37,055 bases of DNA from Rhodanobacteraceae bacterium UBA703 (GCA_002297645.1 DBMH01000095.1:1-37055); one strand, 5' to 3'; shown: positions 1 through 8,660, counted from the stretch's first letter. Numbers and translations: made by a program. The notes: generated by a model from the letters alone, not told the origin.

Positions 1-111
1 TCCGGCCGCACGGTCTTGAGGGGCGCCCTGACCCCAGCGTGCAATGCGTCACGTCAGATGGCGAGCCGCAACGGTCGACTTCATCCCCGCTTTTAGGGTG
101 ACAATGCACGG

Positions 112-705
112 ATGAGAACATTCGTACTCCGGGCACGCGCGGCGCCCACGGACAGCAAGATGCTGCTGGCTTCCGTCGGTGGCGAGGCACATACCGAAAT
201 CCTCGCGCATACGCTGATGAATGCGATCTTCGTGGCGCAATCGCATCGCCCGGATATCGTCGTCTACCTCGTACTCGAAAGCACGCGGGACTACTCGCGC
301 ACGATCCGCTTCGACGCCGACGCCATGCACGACGTCGGCGGCTTCGACGAGCGCGCGCTGCTGGGCAAGATCGCGAAGGCGCTCGACGTGTCCGTGGGCA
401 TGGGCAAGGAAGAGACGCGCCCCGTGGAATCGGGCGTCACCGTACAGACGATCAGCTTCGAACGGCTTGTACAAGGCCTGGCCGAAGACCACCAGCTGTT
501 CGTCATGGACAGGAAGGGAACGTCGATCCGCGAGCAGGCGTTCGAGGGCAACCCGTGCTTCCTGCTGACCGACCACATCCCGATGCCGAAGAAGACGTTT
601 CACGGCCTCGAACGCCTCGGCGCGAAGAAGATCGCGCTCGGATCGAAGATGCTGTTCGCCTCGCAATGCGTGGTGCTGATCCACTACGAATTGGATCAGC
701 ACTGA
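112..705 (+). CDS. TrmY-like SPOUT RNA pseudouridine methyltransferase (UPF0217/DUF358)
   Basis: This 197-residue protein matches the TrmY family. In archaea TrmY N1-methylates pseudouridine 54 of tRNA using S-adenosylmethionine; bacterial members are annotated only as putative pseudouridine methyltransferases. The N-terminus MRTFVLRARAAPTDS and the C-terminal stretch LGAKKIALGSKMLFASQCVV, which in SPOUT enzymes forms part of the trefoil-knot cofactor site, both fit. Length equals the family norm (about 190-200), so it looks complete. The ATG at 112 is chosen because it aligns with the family start; the upstream ribosome-binding site is weak. The gene stands alone and the next confident gene begins about 410 bases downstream. 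The family call is firm; substrate position in a bacterium is unknown. Confidence 0.85.
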   Translation: MRTFVLRARAAPTDSKMLLASVGGEAHTEILAHTLMNAIFVAQSHRPDIVVYLVLESTRDYSRTIRFDADAMHDVGGFDERALLGKIAKALDVSVGMGKEETRPVESGVTVQTISFERLVQGLAEDHQLFVMDRKGTSIREQAFEGNPCFLLTDHIPMPKKTFHGLERLGAKKIALGSKMLFASQCVVLIHYELDQH

Positions 706-884
706 CGCAGGCGATCCTCAGAGCCAGTCGTGGCCCCGCCCCTGATCAACACCCAATTGCGACAGATACTCTTGATGCGGCAGACCCAGGCTTCCTATGG
801 CTCCTGGCGCCCTATTGCCTCGCCTAGCAAGACTTCGAATACCTGGACACACAGGCGAGCGGCAGTTGCCCGCACAACGAAGAG

Positions 885-1052
885 TCAGAGCAGCGACAGA
901 AAGATGCCCGCGATCGCCAGCCACAGCGGAACCTGCTGAACGCCGTTCCAGTTCTGCAAGGCAATGATGACTGCGCCCGCCGCTGGCAACAGGCCGAGCT
1001 TGTCCAGGCTCCCCGCAAGGAACCCGAGCTTCGCCTGAAGCACGGCCTGCAT
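885..1052 (-). CDS. Possible small membrane protein or gene remnant
   Basis: A 55-residue frame on the minus strand begins MQAVLQAKLGFLAGSLDKLG and contains two hydrophobic stretches, around residues 21-33 and 42-55. The TGA at 885-887 is followed in the same frame by another 29 sense codons to a TAG at 795-797, partly hydrophobic at first. The open frame also extends about 20 codons upstream of the ATG. This suggests either a tiny membrane protein or the decayed end of a larger one with a premature stop. I recognise no family and see no convincing ribosome-binding site. It is the only protein-like material I can find in the 706-1119 interval. Confidence 0.3.
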   Translation of the reverse strand: MQAVLQAKLGFLAGSLDKLGLLPAAGAVIIALQNWNGVQQVPLWLAIAGIFLSLL

Positions 1053-1119
1053 GTACTGCGCGAATCGAAGATTGGCTGCACTCCCTGTCTGAGCTAACCT
1101 GGCACGCCAGGGGGATCAC

Positions 1120-2052
1120 ATGGCTTACTGGTGGGTCAACCACAAGCAGACGCGCGATCACGAAGTACGTGGCGGTTACCTGTGGTCGCCCTTCCACAAT
1201 GCGAACGGGGCGCGGAACCAAAGCTACGACAACATGGCGCGGGTCCAACCTGGCGACATCGTGTTTTCGTATGCCAATGGTTATCTGGGCGCCGTGGGCC
1301 GCGTTGTGCAAAACGCGAGCAAATCTCCCAAACCCCTGGAGTTCGGCAAAGTCGGCGACTACTGGTCAAACGAAGGCTGGCTGGTCGATGTGAACTTCAA
1401 TGAAGTTTCCAGACCAATCCGTCCACGGGATCACCTGTCAGCGATCGGGCCACTTCTGCCGAAACGGCACTCGCCGATTCAAGCCAACGGTCATGGCAAT
1501 CAGGGGGTCTACCTCGCCGCCATCTCCCACGCCCTCGGACTTCTTCTGAGCACATTGCTGCGCACGGAAGTCCGTGAGGACCGGGCCGACTACAAGGTCG
1601 AGCGCGCACCCGACCCCGAGTTGCTGGATGACATCCATGACGTCGAGAACGACTATGCGATCCCCGAGACCCAACGAATCCAGCTCGCCAAAGCTCGTAT
1701 CGGTCAAGGACTCTTTCGCAAGCGCGTGATCCTGTTGGATGGGGCCTGCCGGGTCACGGGTGTCACCGATCAACGCCTGCTGATTGCCAGTCACATCAAG
1801 CCTTGGCGCGCTGCGACCAATGCCGAACGTCTCAGTGGGCACAATGGCATCCTGCTGTCCCCCCACATCGACGCCCTCTTCGACGAACACCTTCTCACAT
1901 TCGAAGACGACGGCCGAATGCATATTCATGCATCGCTGCCCACTGACGTACTGGATCGCTGGGCGATCGATCCGAACAAGAAAACGGAAGGCTTTCGCAA
2001 AGAGCAACACGCCTTTCTGGCGCACCATCGCGAGCAATTCGGTAGCCGCTGA
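1120..2052 (+). CDS. HNH endonuclease with EVE-like N-terminal domain
   Basis: The 310-residue protein has two parts. Residues 1-95 (start MAYWWVNHKQ, then VQPGDIVFSYANG and GWLVDVNF) resemble the EVE/PUA-like fold that reads modified bases or RNA. Residues about 200-270 form an HNH_2-type nuclease: C210, the SHIKPW motif with H225, N242 and the LSPHIDALFD segment with H249, which in this family bind the metal and cut DNA. EVE-HNH architectures are known or predicted in modification-dependent (type IV-like) restriction, so a role against modified phage DNA is likely but inferred. A ribosome-binding site (AGGGGGA) sits just upstream of the ATG. No methyltransferase gene is adjacent, which fits a stand-alone modification-dependent enzyme. 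Confidence 0.8.
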   Translation: MAYWWVNHKQTRDHEVRGGYLWSPFHNANGARNQSYDNMARVQPGDIVFSYANGYLGAVGRVVQNASKSPKPLEFGKVGDYWSNEGWLVDVNFNEVSRPIRPRDHLSAIGPLLPKRHSPIQANGHGNQGVYLAAISHALGLLLSTLLRTEVREDRADYKVERAPDPELLDDIHDVENDYAIPETQRIQLAKARIGQGLFRKRVILLDGACRVTGVTDQRLLIASHIKPWRAATNAERLSGHNGILLSPHIDALFDEHLLTFEDDGRMHIHASLPTDVLDRWAIDPNKKTEGFRKEQHAFLAHHREQFGSR

Positions 2053-2244
2053 TCTGGCCGGCCGACCTTTCAAGCAAACACGCCGGGGCCTCGAGTTCTG
2101 ATGCCATCGTCACCCTTCGACAGCCACGCCAGTCCTGCCCTATCCAATTTTTTGCCTTCCTATCCCCTCCTCCAGCGTCCGGAAACGTATAGTTCGCCGG
2201 GTATGGCGGGTACGGTGCCCGACCACGAATCACAGGGAGAGGTC

Positions 2245-3396
2245 ATGGGTCTCATTCAAGCAGTCGCGGGTTCGATCGGCGGCACGCTCGCCGACCAGTG
2301 GAAGGACTTCTACACGGTTCCGGGCGGCTTGCCGGCGACGGCGGCGCTGTTCGCTGCGGTACCGCAGGGCACCAATGCGGGGCGCGGTTCGAATACGCAC
2401 GGCTCCTCGAACATCATCACCAACGGATCGAAGATCGTCGTGCCCGAAGGGTACGGGTTGCTGCTGTTCCAGGACGGCAAGATCACTGGCTTCGCCGCCG
2501 AGCCGGGCGGCTACGAATGGCGCTCGGACGACATCAATTCGCAGTCGATCTTCTCCGGCGGCGGCCTCGTCGATTCGCTCATCAAGCAAAGCTGGGAGCG
2601 CTTCAAGTTCGGCGGCCAGCCAGGCTCGCAGCAAGCCGCGTTCTTCGTTTCGCTGAAGGAGCTGCCGGACAACCGCTTCGGCACGCAGTCCGAGATCTAC
2701 TGGGACGACGGCTTCCTCAACACGCAGGTTGGCGCGGTCACGCGCGGCTCCTACACGCTGAAGATCGTCGACCCGATCCTGTTCGTGAAGAACTTCGTGC
2801 CGGCCGCGTATCTCCAGCCCGGCCAGGTGTTCGATTTCACCGACATGGACAACGCCGCCGCCAGCCAACTGTTCAATGAAGTGGTCGGCTCGCTCGCACC
2901 GGCCTTCAGCCTGTACACGAACGATCCGGGCAAGGGCAACCGCATCACCAAGCTGCAGCAGGACTCGGTCGGCTTCGCCAAGAGCCTGTCCGATGCGGTG
3001 GAGAACGCCTACCAGTGGAAGTCCGATCGCGGCCTCGCCATCGTCAAGACCGCCATCGTCTCGATCGAGTACGACGCGAACACGCGCGAGCTGCTGAAGA
3101 ACGTGCAGCGCGCCGACGCGCTGTCCGGCGCACGTGGCAATTCCAACCTGCAGGCCAGCGTCGCCGCGGGCATCCAGGCGGCCGGCGAGACCGGCGGCGC
3201 GGCGGGCATGATGGGCATCGGCATGGCCTCGGGCATGATGGGCGGCATCGGCGGGTTGCAGCAGCCGGTGGCGCCGGCCACGCCGGCGGCCGATGACCCG
3301 GTGGCCAAGCTGAAAAAGGCCAAGGAGATGCTCGATCTCGGCCTGATCACGCAGACCGACTACGACGCGCTCAAGGCCAAGGCGCTGGGCCTGTAA
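2245..3396 (+). CDS. SPFH/Band-7-type protein with C-terminal SHOCT-like motif
   Basis: This 383-residue protein (MGLIQAVAGSIGGTLADQWK) belongs to the SPFH-like group often called virion core protein/Band_7_1. Residues about 40-290 carry the SPFH-like region (SKIVVPEGYGLLLFQDGKI, then LKIVDPILFVKNFVPAAYL). Residues about 310-345 are Gly/Met/Ala rich. The last 34 residues (DDPVAKLKKAKEMLDLGLIT...) look like a SHOCT oligomerisation motif. The open frame extends back to 2101, but the ATG at 2245 is preferred because AGGGAGAGG lies just before it and the domain starts there. It leads a three-gene unit with the zinc-ribbon protein 20 bases downstream. SPFH proteins scaffold membrane microdomains, so a membrane-associated assembly is plausible. 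Confidence 0.8.
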   Translation: MGLIQAVAGSIGGTLADQWKDFYTVPGGLPATAALFAAVPQGTNAGRGSNTHGSSNIITNGSKIVVPEGYGLLLFQDGKITGFAAEPGGYEWRSDDINSQSIFSGGGLVDSLIKQSWERFKFGGQPGSQQAAFFVSLKELPDNRFGTQSEIYWDDGFLNTQVGAVTRGSYTLKIVDPILFVKNFVPAAYLQPGQVFDFTDMDNAAASQLFNEVVGSLAPAFSLYTNDPGKGNRITKLQQDSVGFAKSLSDAVENAYQWKSDRGLAIVKTAIVSIEYDANTRELLKNVQRADALSGARGNSNLQASVAAGIQAAGETGGAAGMMGIGMASGMMGGIGGLQQPVAPATPAADDPVAKLKKAKEMLDLGLITQTDYDALKAKALGL

Positions 3397-3416
3397 GCCA
3401 CCCGCGCGCATCGCCC

Positions 3417-4724
3417 ATGTCGAAAGCCAATACGCCTCCGCCGGCGCCTCCCGCCGGCCCGGGATCACCGCAGGACGTGCCGCCTCCGCGCGGCACGTTC
3501 CCGCTCGACCCGGCCACCCTGCCCGATCCGATCCGCAAGGAAATCGAGGCGCCCGATCCGGTCGCGATCGACACGGCGTCGAAGGAACTCCAGGACGGTG
3601 TCAACCGCTGCCCCAAGTGCGGCTCGACCGAGGTCCGCCAGAAGCCCGGCAGCGACCTGCTGGTCTGCCTGTACTGCCGCAACGAGTGGCAGAGCACGCG
3701 GGTCGAGGAGGAATTCGGGCTCGGCGACGGCATCGACCAGCTCCACGGCACGGTCGTCGCCTCCGGCGCACGCGACATCGCGGCCGACGCCGCCGCGATG
3801 ATGACGTTCAAGTGCAGCGGCTGCGGCGCCGAGGTAACGGTCAACACCGAGAACGCGATGACCGCGCGCTGCCACTGGTGCCGCCACGTCCTCGGCGTCA
3901 ACGAGCAGATCGCCAACGGCGCAGTACCCGACGCGGTGCTGCCCTTCCACATCAAGAAGGACGACGCGGTCGCGCGCATCCGCCAGTTCGTCGACAAGCG
4001 ACGCCTGTTCGCGCTGAAGGAATTCAAGGAACAGTTCACGCCCGAGAACGTCGTCGGCGTCTACCTGCCCTACATGATCGTCGACGCCAACGTGGGCGCC
4101 GGTGTCGCCGGCAAGGGCGAGATCAAGACGCGCGAATACACGCAGGGCAGCGGCAACGACAAGAAGACCTACTACGACGCCGACGTCTACCAGGTGGAAC
4201 GGCAGGTGGATTTCACCGTGGACGACCTGCCGCTGGAATCGTCCACCGAACGCGGCAACCTCGACACGCGCGTCAACACCAACAACATCATCAACACGAT
4301 CCTGCCGTTCGACACCAAGAACGCGGTGAAGTGGAACGCGTCCTACCTGTCGGGCTTTACGTCGGAGAAGCGCAACCAGGACGTGGAGCAACTGCGCCCG
4401 CGCCTGGAGGACCAGTTGCTGTCGATCGCCCGCGCCCAGGTCGAGGCCTCGACGGGCCGCTACGATCGCGGCGTGCGCTGGGAACAGGAACGCCTCGACG
4501 TGCGCGGCACGCGCTGGGTGTCGATGTACCTGCCGGTCTGGCTGTACTCGTACCACCAGCCGGGCCGCAACGGCGGCCTGCTGCACTACATCGCGGTGAA
4601 CGGCCGCACCGGCGAGACGATGGGCAGCGTGCCCGTCCAGCAGTGGAAGCTGCTCATGACCGCGCTCACCGTCGGCACCTTCCTCGAGGGCATCGCCCTC
4701 TGGATCATCGGGAACTCGTCATGA
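3417..4724 (+). CDS. Double zinc-ribbon protein with C-terminal membrane segment
   Basis: The 435-residue product begins with a Pro-rich segment (residues 1-35). It then has two zinc-binding ribbons: CPKC...CLYC near residues 64-83 (TFIIB-type) and CSGC...CHWC near 133-156. The middle and C-terminal part is a large uncharacterised domain (LPYMIVDANVGAGVAGKGEI, then WVSMYLPVWLYSYHQPGRNG). The final 25 residues include a probable membrane helix (LLMTALTVGTFLEGIALWII). Proteins annotated as TFIIB-type zinc ribbon-containing occur beside virion-core-like SPFH genes in other bacteria. Its stop overlaps the next start as ATGA, so the downstream gene is probably translationally coupled. Biochemical function is unknown. 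Confidence 0.75.
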   Translation: MSKANTPPPAPPAGPGSPQDVPPPRGTFPLDPATLPDPIRKEIEAPDPVAIDTASKELQDGVNRCPKCGSTEVRQKPGSDLLVCLYCRNEWQSTRVEEEFGLGDGIDQLHGTVVASGARDIAADAAAMMTFKCSGCGAEVTVNTENAMTARCHWCRHVLGVNEQIANGAVPDAVLPFHIKKDDAVARIRQFVDKRRLFALKEFKEQFTPENVVGVYLPYMIVDANVGAGVAGKGEIKTREYTQGSGNDKKTYYDADVYQVERQVDFTVDDLPLESSTERGNLDTRVNTNNIINTILPFDTKNAVKWNASYLSGFTSEKRNQDVEQLRPRLEDQLLSIARAQVEASTGRYDRGVRWEQERLDVRGTRWVSMYLPVWLYSYHQPGRNGGLLHYIAVNGRTGETMGSVPVQQWKLLMTALTVGTFLEGIALWIIGNSS

Positions 4725-4987
4725 GCGACGACAACGGACTCTGGCTGCTCGCGCTCGGCCCGGCCGGCGCCACCGCACTGTACTGGGCCCTGTACCGGTA
4801 CTACCGCAACACCGACAAGTCGCACGACTTCGAGCACGAGACGAAAATCGAGGCCAAACCGGTGACCGGCTCGGATCGCAGGGTCGACGAAGTGATCGGC
4901 ACGCGCGAAACGCGCATCCGCGGCGACAACGTGCGCGCGTACCGCCAGCGCGTGCAGCGGGTCCAGGGCGGCAACAACAGCAGCTGA
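4721..4987 (+). CDS. Small membrane protein of the SPFH/zinc-ribbon unit
   Basis: An 88-residue product starting MSDDNGLWLLALGPAGATAL has one N-terminal hydrophobic segment (about residues 7-25). A charged tail rich in Arg, Lys, Glu and Gln follows and ends in GGNNSS. The ATG lies inside the stop of the preceding gene (ATGA overlap), strong evidence that it is a real, coupled gene. I recognise no named family. The context suggests a membrane-anchored accessory subunit of the SPFH/zinc-ribbon module. Confidence 0.75.
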   Translation: MSDDNGLWLLALGPAGATALYWALYRYYRNTDKSHDFEHETKIEAKPVTGSDRRVDEVIGTRETRIRGDNVRAYRQRVQRVQGGNNSS

Positions 4988-5058
4988 GCCGACCGACGCC
5001 CGCTTAACGATCGGTATGGTAGGTATCGGATCTCCCGCAACCGACCAACGGGTGACCC

Positions 5059-5505
5059 ATGAAGATCGTGACCAGCCTGAGCTTCCAGGGGCAATGCCGC
5101 GAAGCGTTCGAGTTCTATGCCAAGGTGCTCGGCGGCAAGATCACCGCCGCCTATCCCTACGGCGATGGCCCGCCGGGAATGCCGATCACCGACGAGAAAT
5201 ACAAGAACTGGCTCATGCACTGCTGGCTCGACGTCGGCGACCAAGCGCTGATGGGCGCGGACATGGACGTGGCCTGGGCGCCCAACATCGAAAAGCCCAA
5301 GAACGGCTTCGACGTCACCCTGCACACCGACGACATCGCCGAAGCCAAGCGCTGGTTCGAGCAGCTGTCCGAAGGCGGCCGCCCGATCATGCCGTTCGCG
5401 GAGACCTTCTGGTCGCCCGGTTACGGTTCGCTGGTCGATCGGTTCGGCGTGCCGTGGATGGTCAACACCATGCCGGCAGCGGGGTGGAAGCCGTCGCACG
5501 GCTGA
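5059..5505 (+). CDS. VOC-family (PhnB-like) glyoxalase/dioxygenase-fold protein
   Basis: The 148-residue protein (MKIVTSLSFQGQCREAFEFY) is a PhnB-like member of the vicinal oxygen chelate superfamily. Recognisable features are the opening beta-alpha module with FQGQCREAFEFYAKVLGG, the central TLHTDDIAEAKRWFEQLSEGG, and the C-terminal WSPGYGSLVDRFGVPWMVN. These match the family often labelled 3-demethylubiquinone-9 3-methyltransferase-like, which is not a methyltransferase in practice. The length fits a complete single-subunit protein. Substrate cannot be inferred. It stands alone, converging with the stress protein on the opposite strand. Confidence 0.85.
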   Translation: MKIVTSLSFQGQCREAFEFYAKVLGGKITAAYPYGDGPPGMPITDEKYKNWLMHCWLDVGDQALMGADMDVAWAPNIEKPKNGFDVTLHTDDIAEAKRWFEQLSEGGRPIMPFAETFWSPGYGSLVDRFGVPWMVNTMPAAGWKPSHG

Positions 5506-5582
5506 GCAGGAAAGTACGGCGCCGGCCTGCGCCCGCGAACGTCGCTTCCGCACGATGGGCAAAGGACCGCGCGTGGCACTGC

Positions 5583-6116
5583 TCAACGGCTGCTCGTCGT
5601 CCGCAGGCCCGTATGCAGATCGAAATGCTTCTGCGAGCCCAGCGCGGCGGAATCACCGGTCAGCGTCGCCTTGACGAAGTCGAACGCACGGCCGACCGCC
5701 GTCGAAGCCGACGTCCAGGCCTCGGCCGTGTCGGCCTCGACGCACAGCGCGGCGAGATGGGGATCGTCCTTGCCGGCGGGAAAGAACAGGCCGTCGATCG
5801 AGTCGGACCACAGTGCCGCGATCCGCGCGCGATCGACCGACACGCGCGCGCGGCCGTCGATCGACACGTACGTTCCTTTGCTGGCGTTGACGTAGGCGAG
5901 ATTGACGCGCGGATCGGCCTTCAGCTCGCCGACCTTGCGGCTGTCGAGCGCGGTGAGAAACCACGCATTGCCGTCGAACGGAATCGTGCGCATCGCCAAC
6001 GGCCGGCTCACCAGCCGGCCCTCGCCGTTGCGCGTGGTGAACATGACGACGTCGGTGCCGTCGATCAGCGCGGCGACCTCGGCGATCGCGACCTGGATGG
6101 CTTGCTCGTTGTGCAT
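5583..6116 (-). CDS. Pyridoxamine 5'-phosphate oxidase-like general stress protein
   Basis: A 177-residue protein of the split-barrel flavin-binding fold, closest in pattern to the general stress protein 26 group. The N-terminal helix (IQVAIAEVAALIDGTDVVMF), RLVSRPLAMRTIPFDGNAWF, DPRVNLAYVNASKGTYVSID and the LWSDSIDGLFFPAGKDDPHL segment are family landmarks. Members bind FMN or FAD and are often linked to stress tolerance; the reaction is unknown. The start at 6116 gives the usual length for this group. Confidence 0.85.
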   Translation of the reverse strand: MHNEQAIQVAIAEVAALIDGTDVVMFTTRNGEGRLVSRPLAMRTIPFDGNAWFLTALDSRKVGELKADPRVNLAYVNASKGTYVSIDGRARVSVDRARIAALWSDSIDGLFFPAGKDDPHLAALCVEADTAEAWTSASTAVGRAFDFVKATLTGDSAALGSQKHFDLHTGLRTTSSR

Positions 6117-6258
6117 CGGCTACTCCGCGGCTTTTCGCCCAACCTAGCAACGCGCGAAGCAGCCGCGTCTGAACGATCCGCGCGCTCGATCGCGCCGGGT
6201 TCAGGCGACGACGCGCAGGGCGCCGGGAAGATTCTCGATCGGCATCGAACCCGGTCGC

Positions 6259-7776
6259 TCAGAACGGAATCGCGAAGTTGCCCCACGCCGGCGTGTGGCT
6301 GGCGTCGCCGGCGGCCTGGTTCCACGGATACAGCGCGGGATAGGTGATCAGCGTGGTGCCGTCGTCGACGACCGGCGCGACGTAGATCTGCGGCACGCTG
6401 CCGGCGCGCGTCGAGGAGAACGTCAGCCAGTAGTAGCGCCGGCCGCCGGCGTCGCCCGCCGCGGGCGACCATCGCGGCCAGCTGTTGGTAATGCCCGGAC
6501 TGCCGTGGCCGCTGCACGACGCAGGGTCGTTGGCAGCGATGCGCACCGGCTGACCGCCGGTCGCGGGCACGACGTACACCTCGGCCTGCGCGTTGTTGTA
6601 GCTGGTCGCGCCGGACGGAGCGCGGTTGAAGGCGATGTAACGATCGTCGGGCGAGAACGCCGGGTAGTACTCGTTGTCGCCGCTCGCCGCGACCGCGACC
6701 GGCGTGCCGCCCGCGCGGTCGTTGTACGGCATGACGTGGATGTCGCCGTTGGTCACCGTCACGCCCGTGGAGACCGGGTCGGGCGTGGAGACGTACACGA
6801 TGTCGTCGCTGGTGTGCGCGAACGAGGCCGACGCCGCGTTCGTGCTCTCGCCGCCGCGCGCGAGAACGCCCCATCCATCGCCCTGCGCCGCCGAGGCGGC
6901 TTCGAGGTCGGTCCAGACGATCTGGTTCTGGTACATCGTCAGCGCGACGCGGTCGCCGCCGGTCCAGTGCAACGGCGAGAAGGACGGCGCGTCCTGATCC
7001 TGGCGCGCCATCAGCAACTGCGCGCTGCTGCTGATGAACGAAGGCGTGAGGTGCTGGCCGTCGGCGGACAAGAGGCCGAGGCCAGCGCCGCCGCCCTCGC
7101 CCGCCGAGAAGCCGACCCAGGCACCGTCAGGCGTCGCCGTGTGGCAGCCGATGCAGCCGGCGCCCGCGTCGGACGGAGCAAGGACATTCTTCAGGCTCTC
7201 ATCGCCGATGCGAAAGCCGCGCAATACGCCGCCTGCGCTCGTCCAGTACACGATCGCGCCCGGCGCGGACACCGGCGCTATCCGCACGGCGCCGCTCGAA
7301 CCGAGTTCCGGCCCGCTGGTCAGGCTTCCGGACGCATAGGTCGCGCCGCGCACGGTCACCGTGATCGGCGCATCGACCGTGTGCTGCGACAAGCCGGCCC
7401 AGATCGCGGCGGGCATCGTCCACGACGAAGCGGTGGTGTACACGACCAGCGCGTTGCCCTGGTTCTGCGCGGTGAGTCGCAGCTCGAACAGGTTCTCGCT
7501 GCCGGTCGGAATCCAGGTGAAGCGCGGACGCAGCCAGTTGTCGGGAAACAGCGTGCCGATCTGCGGTTCTGCCAAGCACGGCCCGCCGGTCGGCGCACCG
7601 GCCGCGCCGAACAGCGTCGGCGAATCCGAGGGCGCACCGGCGTCGATGATCGGTTGGGCAGGGAAATCGCGGAACTCGAAACCGTCGGCGAAGATCGCGT
7701 CGGGCGTCCCCGCGTGCGCGACGGATGCGCACGCGAACGCCGTGGCCACGGACAGAACGACGAACGAACGACGCAT
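6259..7776 (-). CDS. Secreted TolB/WD40-like beta-propeller protein with single CxxCH motif
   Basis: This 505-residue protein has a signal peptide (MRRSFVVLSVATAFACASVA, cleavage expected after AHA). Directly after it comes IFADGFE (residues 28-34), a motif shared with other secreted proteins here. The C-terminal half has TolB-like propeller blades, for example YYPAFSPDDRYIAFNR and WPRWSPAAG. A CIGCHT motif at residues 208-213 could attach one heme c or be a structural remnant; related secreted propellers with CxxCH are known mainly from Deltaproteobacteria. The start at 7776 is chosen over upstream codons because GGGGGAG precedes it and it begins the signal peptide. A periplasmic or extracellular location is inferred. 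Substrate unknown. Confidence 0.75.
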   Translation of the reverse strand: MRRSFVVLSVATAFACASVAHAGTPDAIFADGFEFRDFPAQPIIDAGAPSDSPTLFGAAGAPTGGPCLAEPQIGTLFPDNWLRPRFTWIPTGSENLFELRLTAQNQGNALVVYTTASSWTMPAAIWAGLSQHTVDAPITVTVRGATYASGSLTSGPELGSSGAVRIAPVSAPGAIVYWTSAGGVLRGFRIGDESLKNVLAPSDAGAGCIGCHTATPDGAWVGFSAGEGGGAGLGLLSADGQHLTPSFISSSAQLLMARQDQDAPSFSPLHWTGGDRVALTMYQNQIVWTDLEAASAAQGDGWGVLARGGESTNAASASFAHTSDDIVYVSTPDPVSTGVTVTNGDIHVMPYNDRAGGTPVAVAASGDNEYYPAFSPDDRYIAFNRAPSGATSYNNAQAEVYVVPATGGQPVRIAANDPASCSGHGSPGITNSWPRWSPAAGDAGGRRYYWLTFSSTRAGSVPQIYVAPVVDDGTTLITYPALYPWNQAAGDASHTPAWGNFAIPF

Positions 7777-7898
7777 GATGCTCCCCCGATTCAGCCCACC
7801 GCAGTGCGGAATCGCCCCTTGGGCCGGCATCGTACTCCGCTCCATCGCCGGCGGCATCCGGGCGGGTTTTCGATGCGCAAGCGGCCGCCGAGCGAAGC

Positions 7899-8660
7899 TC
7901 AATGCTCAAAGCCGAGCAGACGCCGCAGCCTCACGGCATCCACCTGCGCGGCGCCGCGCGCGGTGTTGTCGAAGAGGCACCAGCGTTCGCGCGTGACTGT
8001 CGTCCTGCGCGACAGGCGGCGCGCCACGCGTCGCAACGCAGCATCGTCGTAGGCGTCGTAGTACATGTGCGGCGAGCCGTGCAGGCGAACGTACTCGATA
8101 CGGTGGTCGCCGCCCGGAACCGCGGCGCGAGGCACGCGCGCCGGATCGGCGCCGGCGCGGGCAATCGAGTACGCGCGCAGCAGGCGCTCCGCCTCGAGCG
8201 CGAACCACGAGACATGGCGCGGCTCGCACGCCACCGCGCCCGCGTGGCGTTCGCGCAGGTCCGCGAAGAAGCGCTCGGCCACCGGCATATCGAACGCCAA
8301 GGTCGGCGGCAGTTGCACGAGCAGCACGCCGAGCTTCTCGCCGAGTTCGGTCACGCCGGCCAGGAAAGCCTCCAGCTCCGCGGCGCAATCCTTCAGACGG
8401 CGCTGATGGCTGATCGCGCGCGGCAGCTTGGCCGAGAAGCGGAAATGTTCCGGAACCGACTGCGCCCAGCGCGCGTAGGTCGCCGGGCGATGTAAGCGAT
8501 AGAACGAAGAGTTGATTTCCACCGTGTCGAACTGGTCGGCGTAACGTTGCAGTTGGCTGCGCGCCTTCTCGCGGAGGTGCTCCGGCAGTACGGGCAAGGA
8601 CCATCCGGCGCAGCCGATGCGGAGGATGGGTTCTGTGTCGGAGGAGGTGGCGATGGCCAT
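7899..8660 (-). CDS. DUF72 (YecE-type) family protein
   Basis: The product shows the hallmarks of the DUF72 TIM-barrel family. These are the opening RIGCAGWSLPVLPEHL, FDTVEINSSFYRLHRPATYARW, FRFSAKLPRAISHQ, a VQLPPTLAFD segment, EPRHVSWF, YVRLHGSP and a terminal CLFDNTARGAA. Function is unestablished. The start at 8660 (MAIATSSDTEPILRIGCAGW) gives 253 residues. The frame is open for 24 more codons, but those run into a REP-like sequence and are unlikely to be translated. It is divergent from the symporter gene. Confidence 0.85.
   Translation of the reverse strand: MAIATSSDTEPILRIGCAGWSLPVLPEHLREKARSQLQRYADQFDTVEINSSFYRLHRPATYARWAQSVPEHFRFSAKLPRAISHQRRLKDCAAELEAFLAGVTELGEKLGVLLVQLPPTLAFDMPVAERFFADLRERHAGAVACEPRHVSWFALEAERLLRAYSIARAGADPARVPRAAVPGGDHRIEYVRLHGSPHMYYDAYDDAALRRVARRLSRRTTVTRERWCLFDNTARGAAQVDAVRLRRLLGFEH

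Noticed and set aside
2101..2244. 48-codon N-terminal extension of the SPFH protein
   Set aside because: No ribosome-binding site at 2101, no domain match, and a strong site precedes 2245.
6295..8052. 585-codon plus-strand frame
   Set aside because: Antisense shadow of the propeller gene, Arg/Ala/Gly-rich with no recognisable domain.
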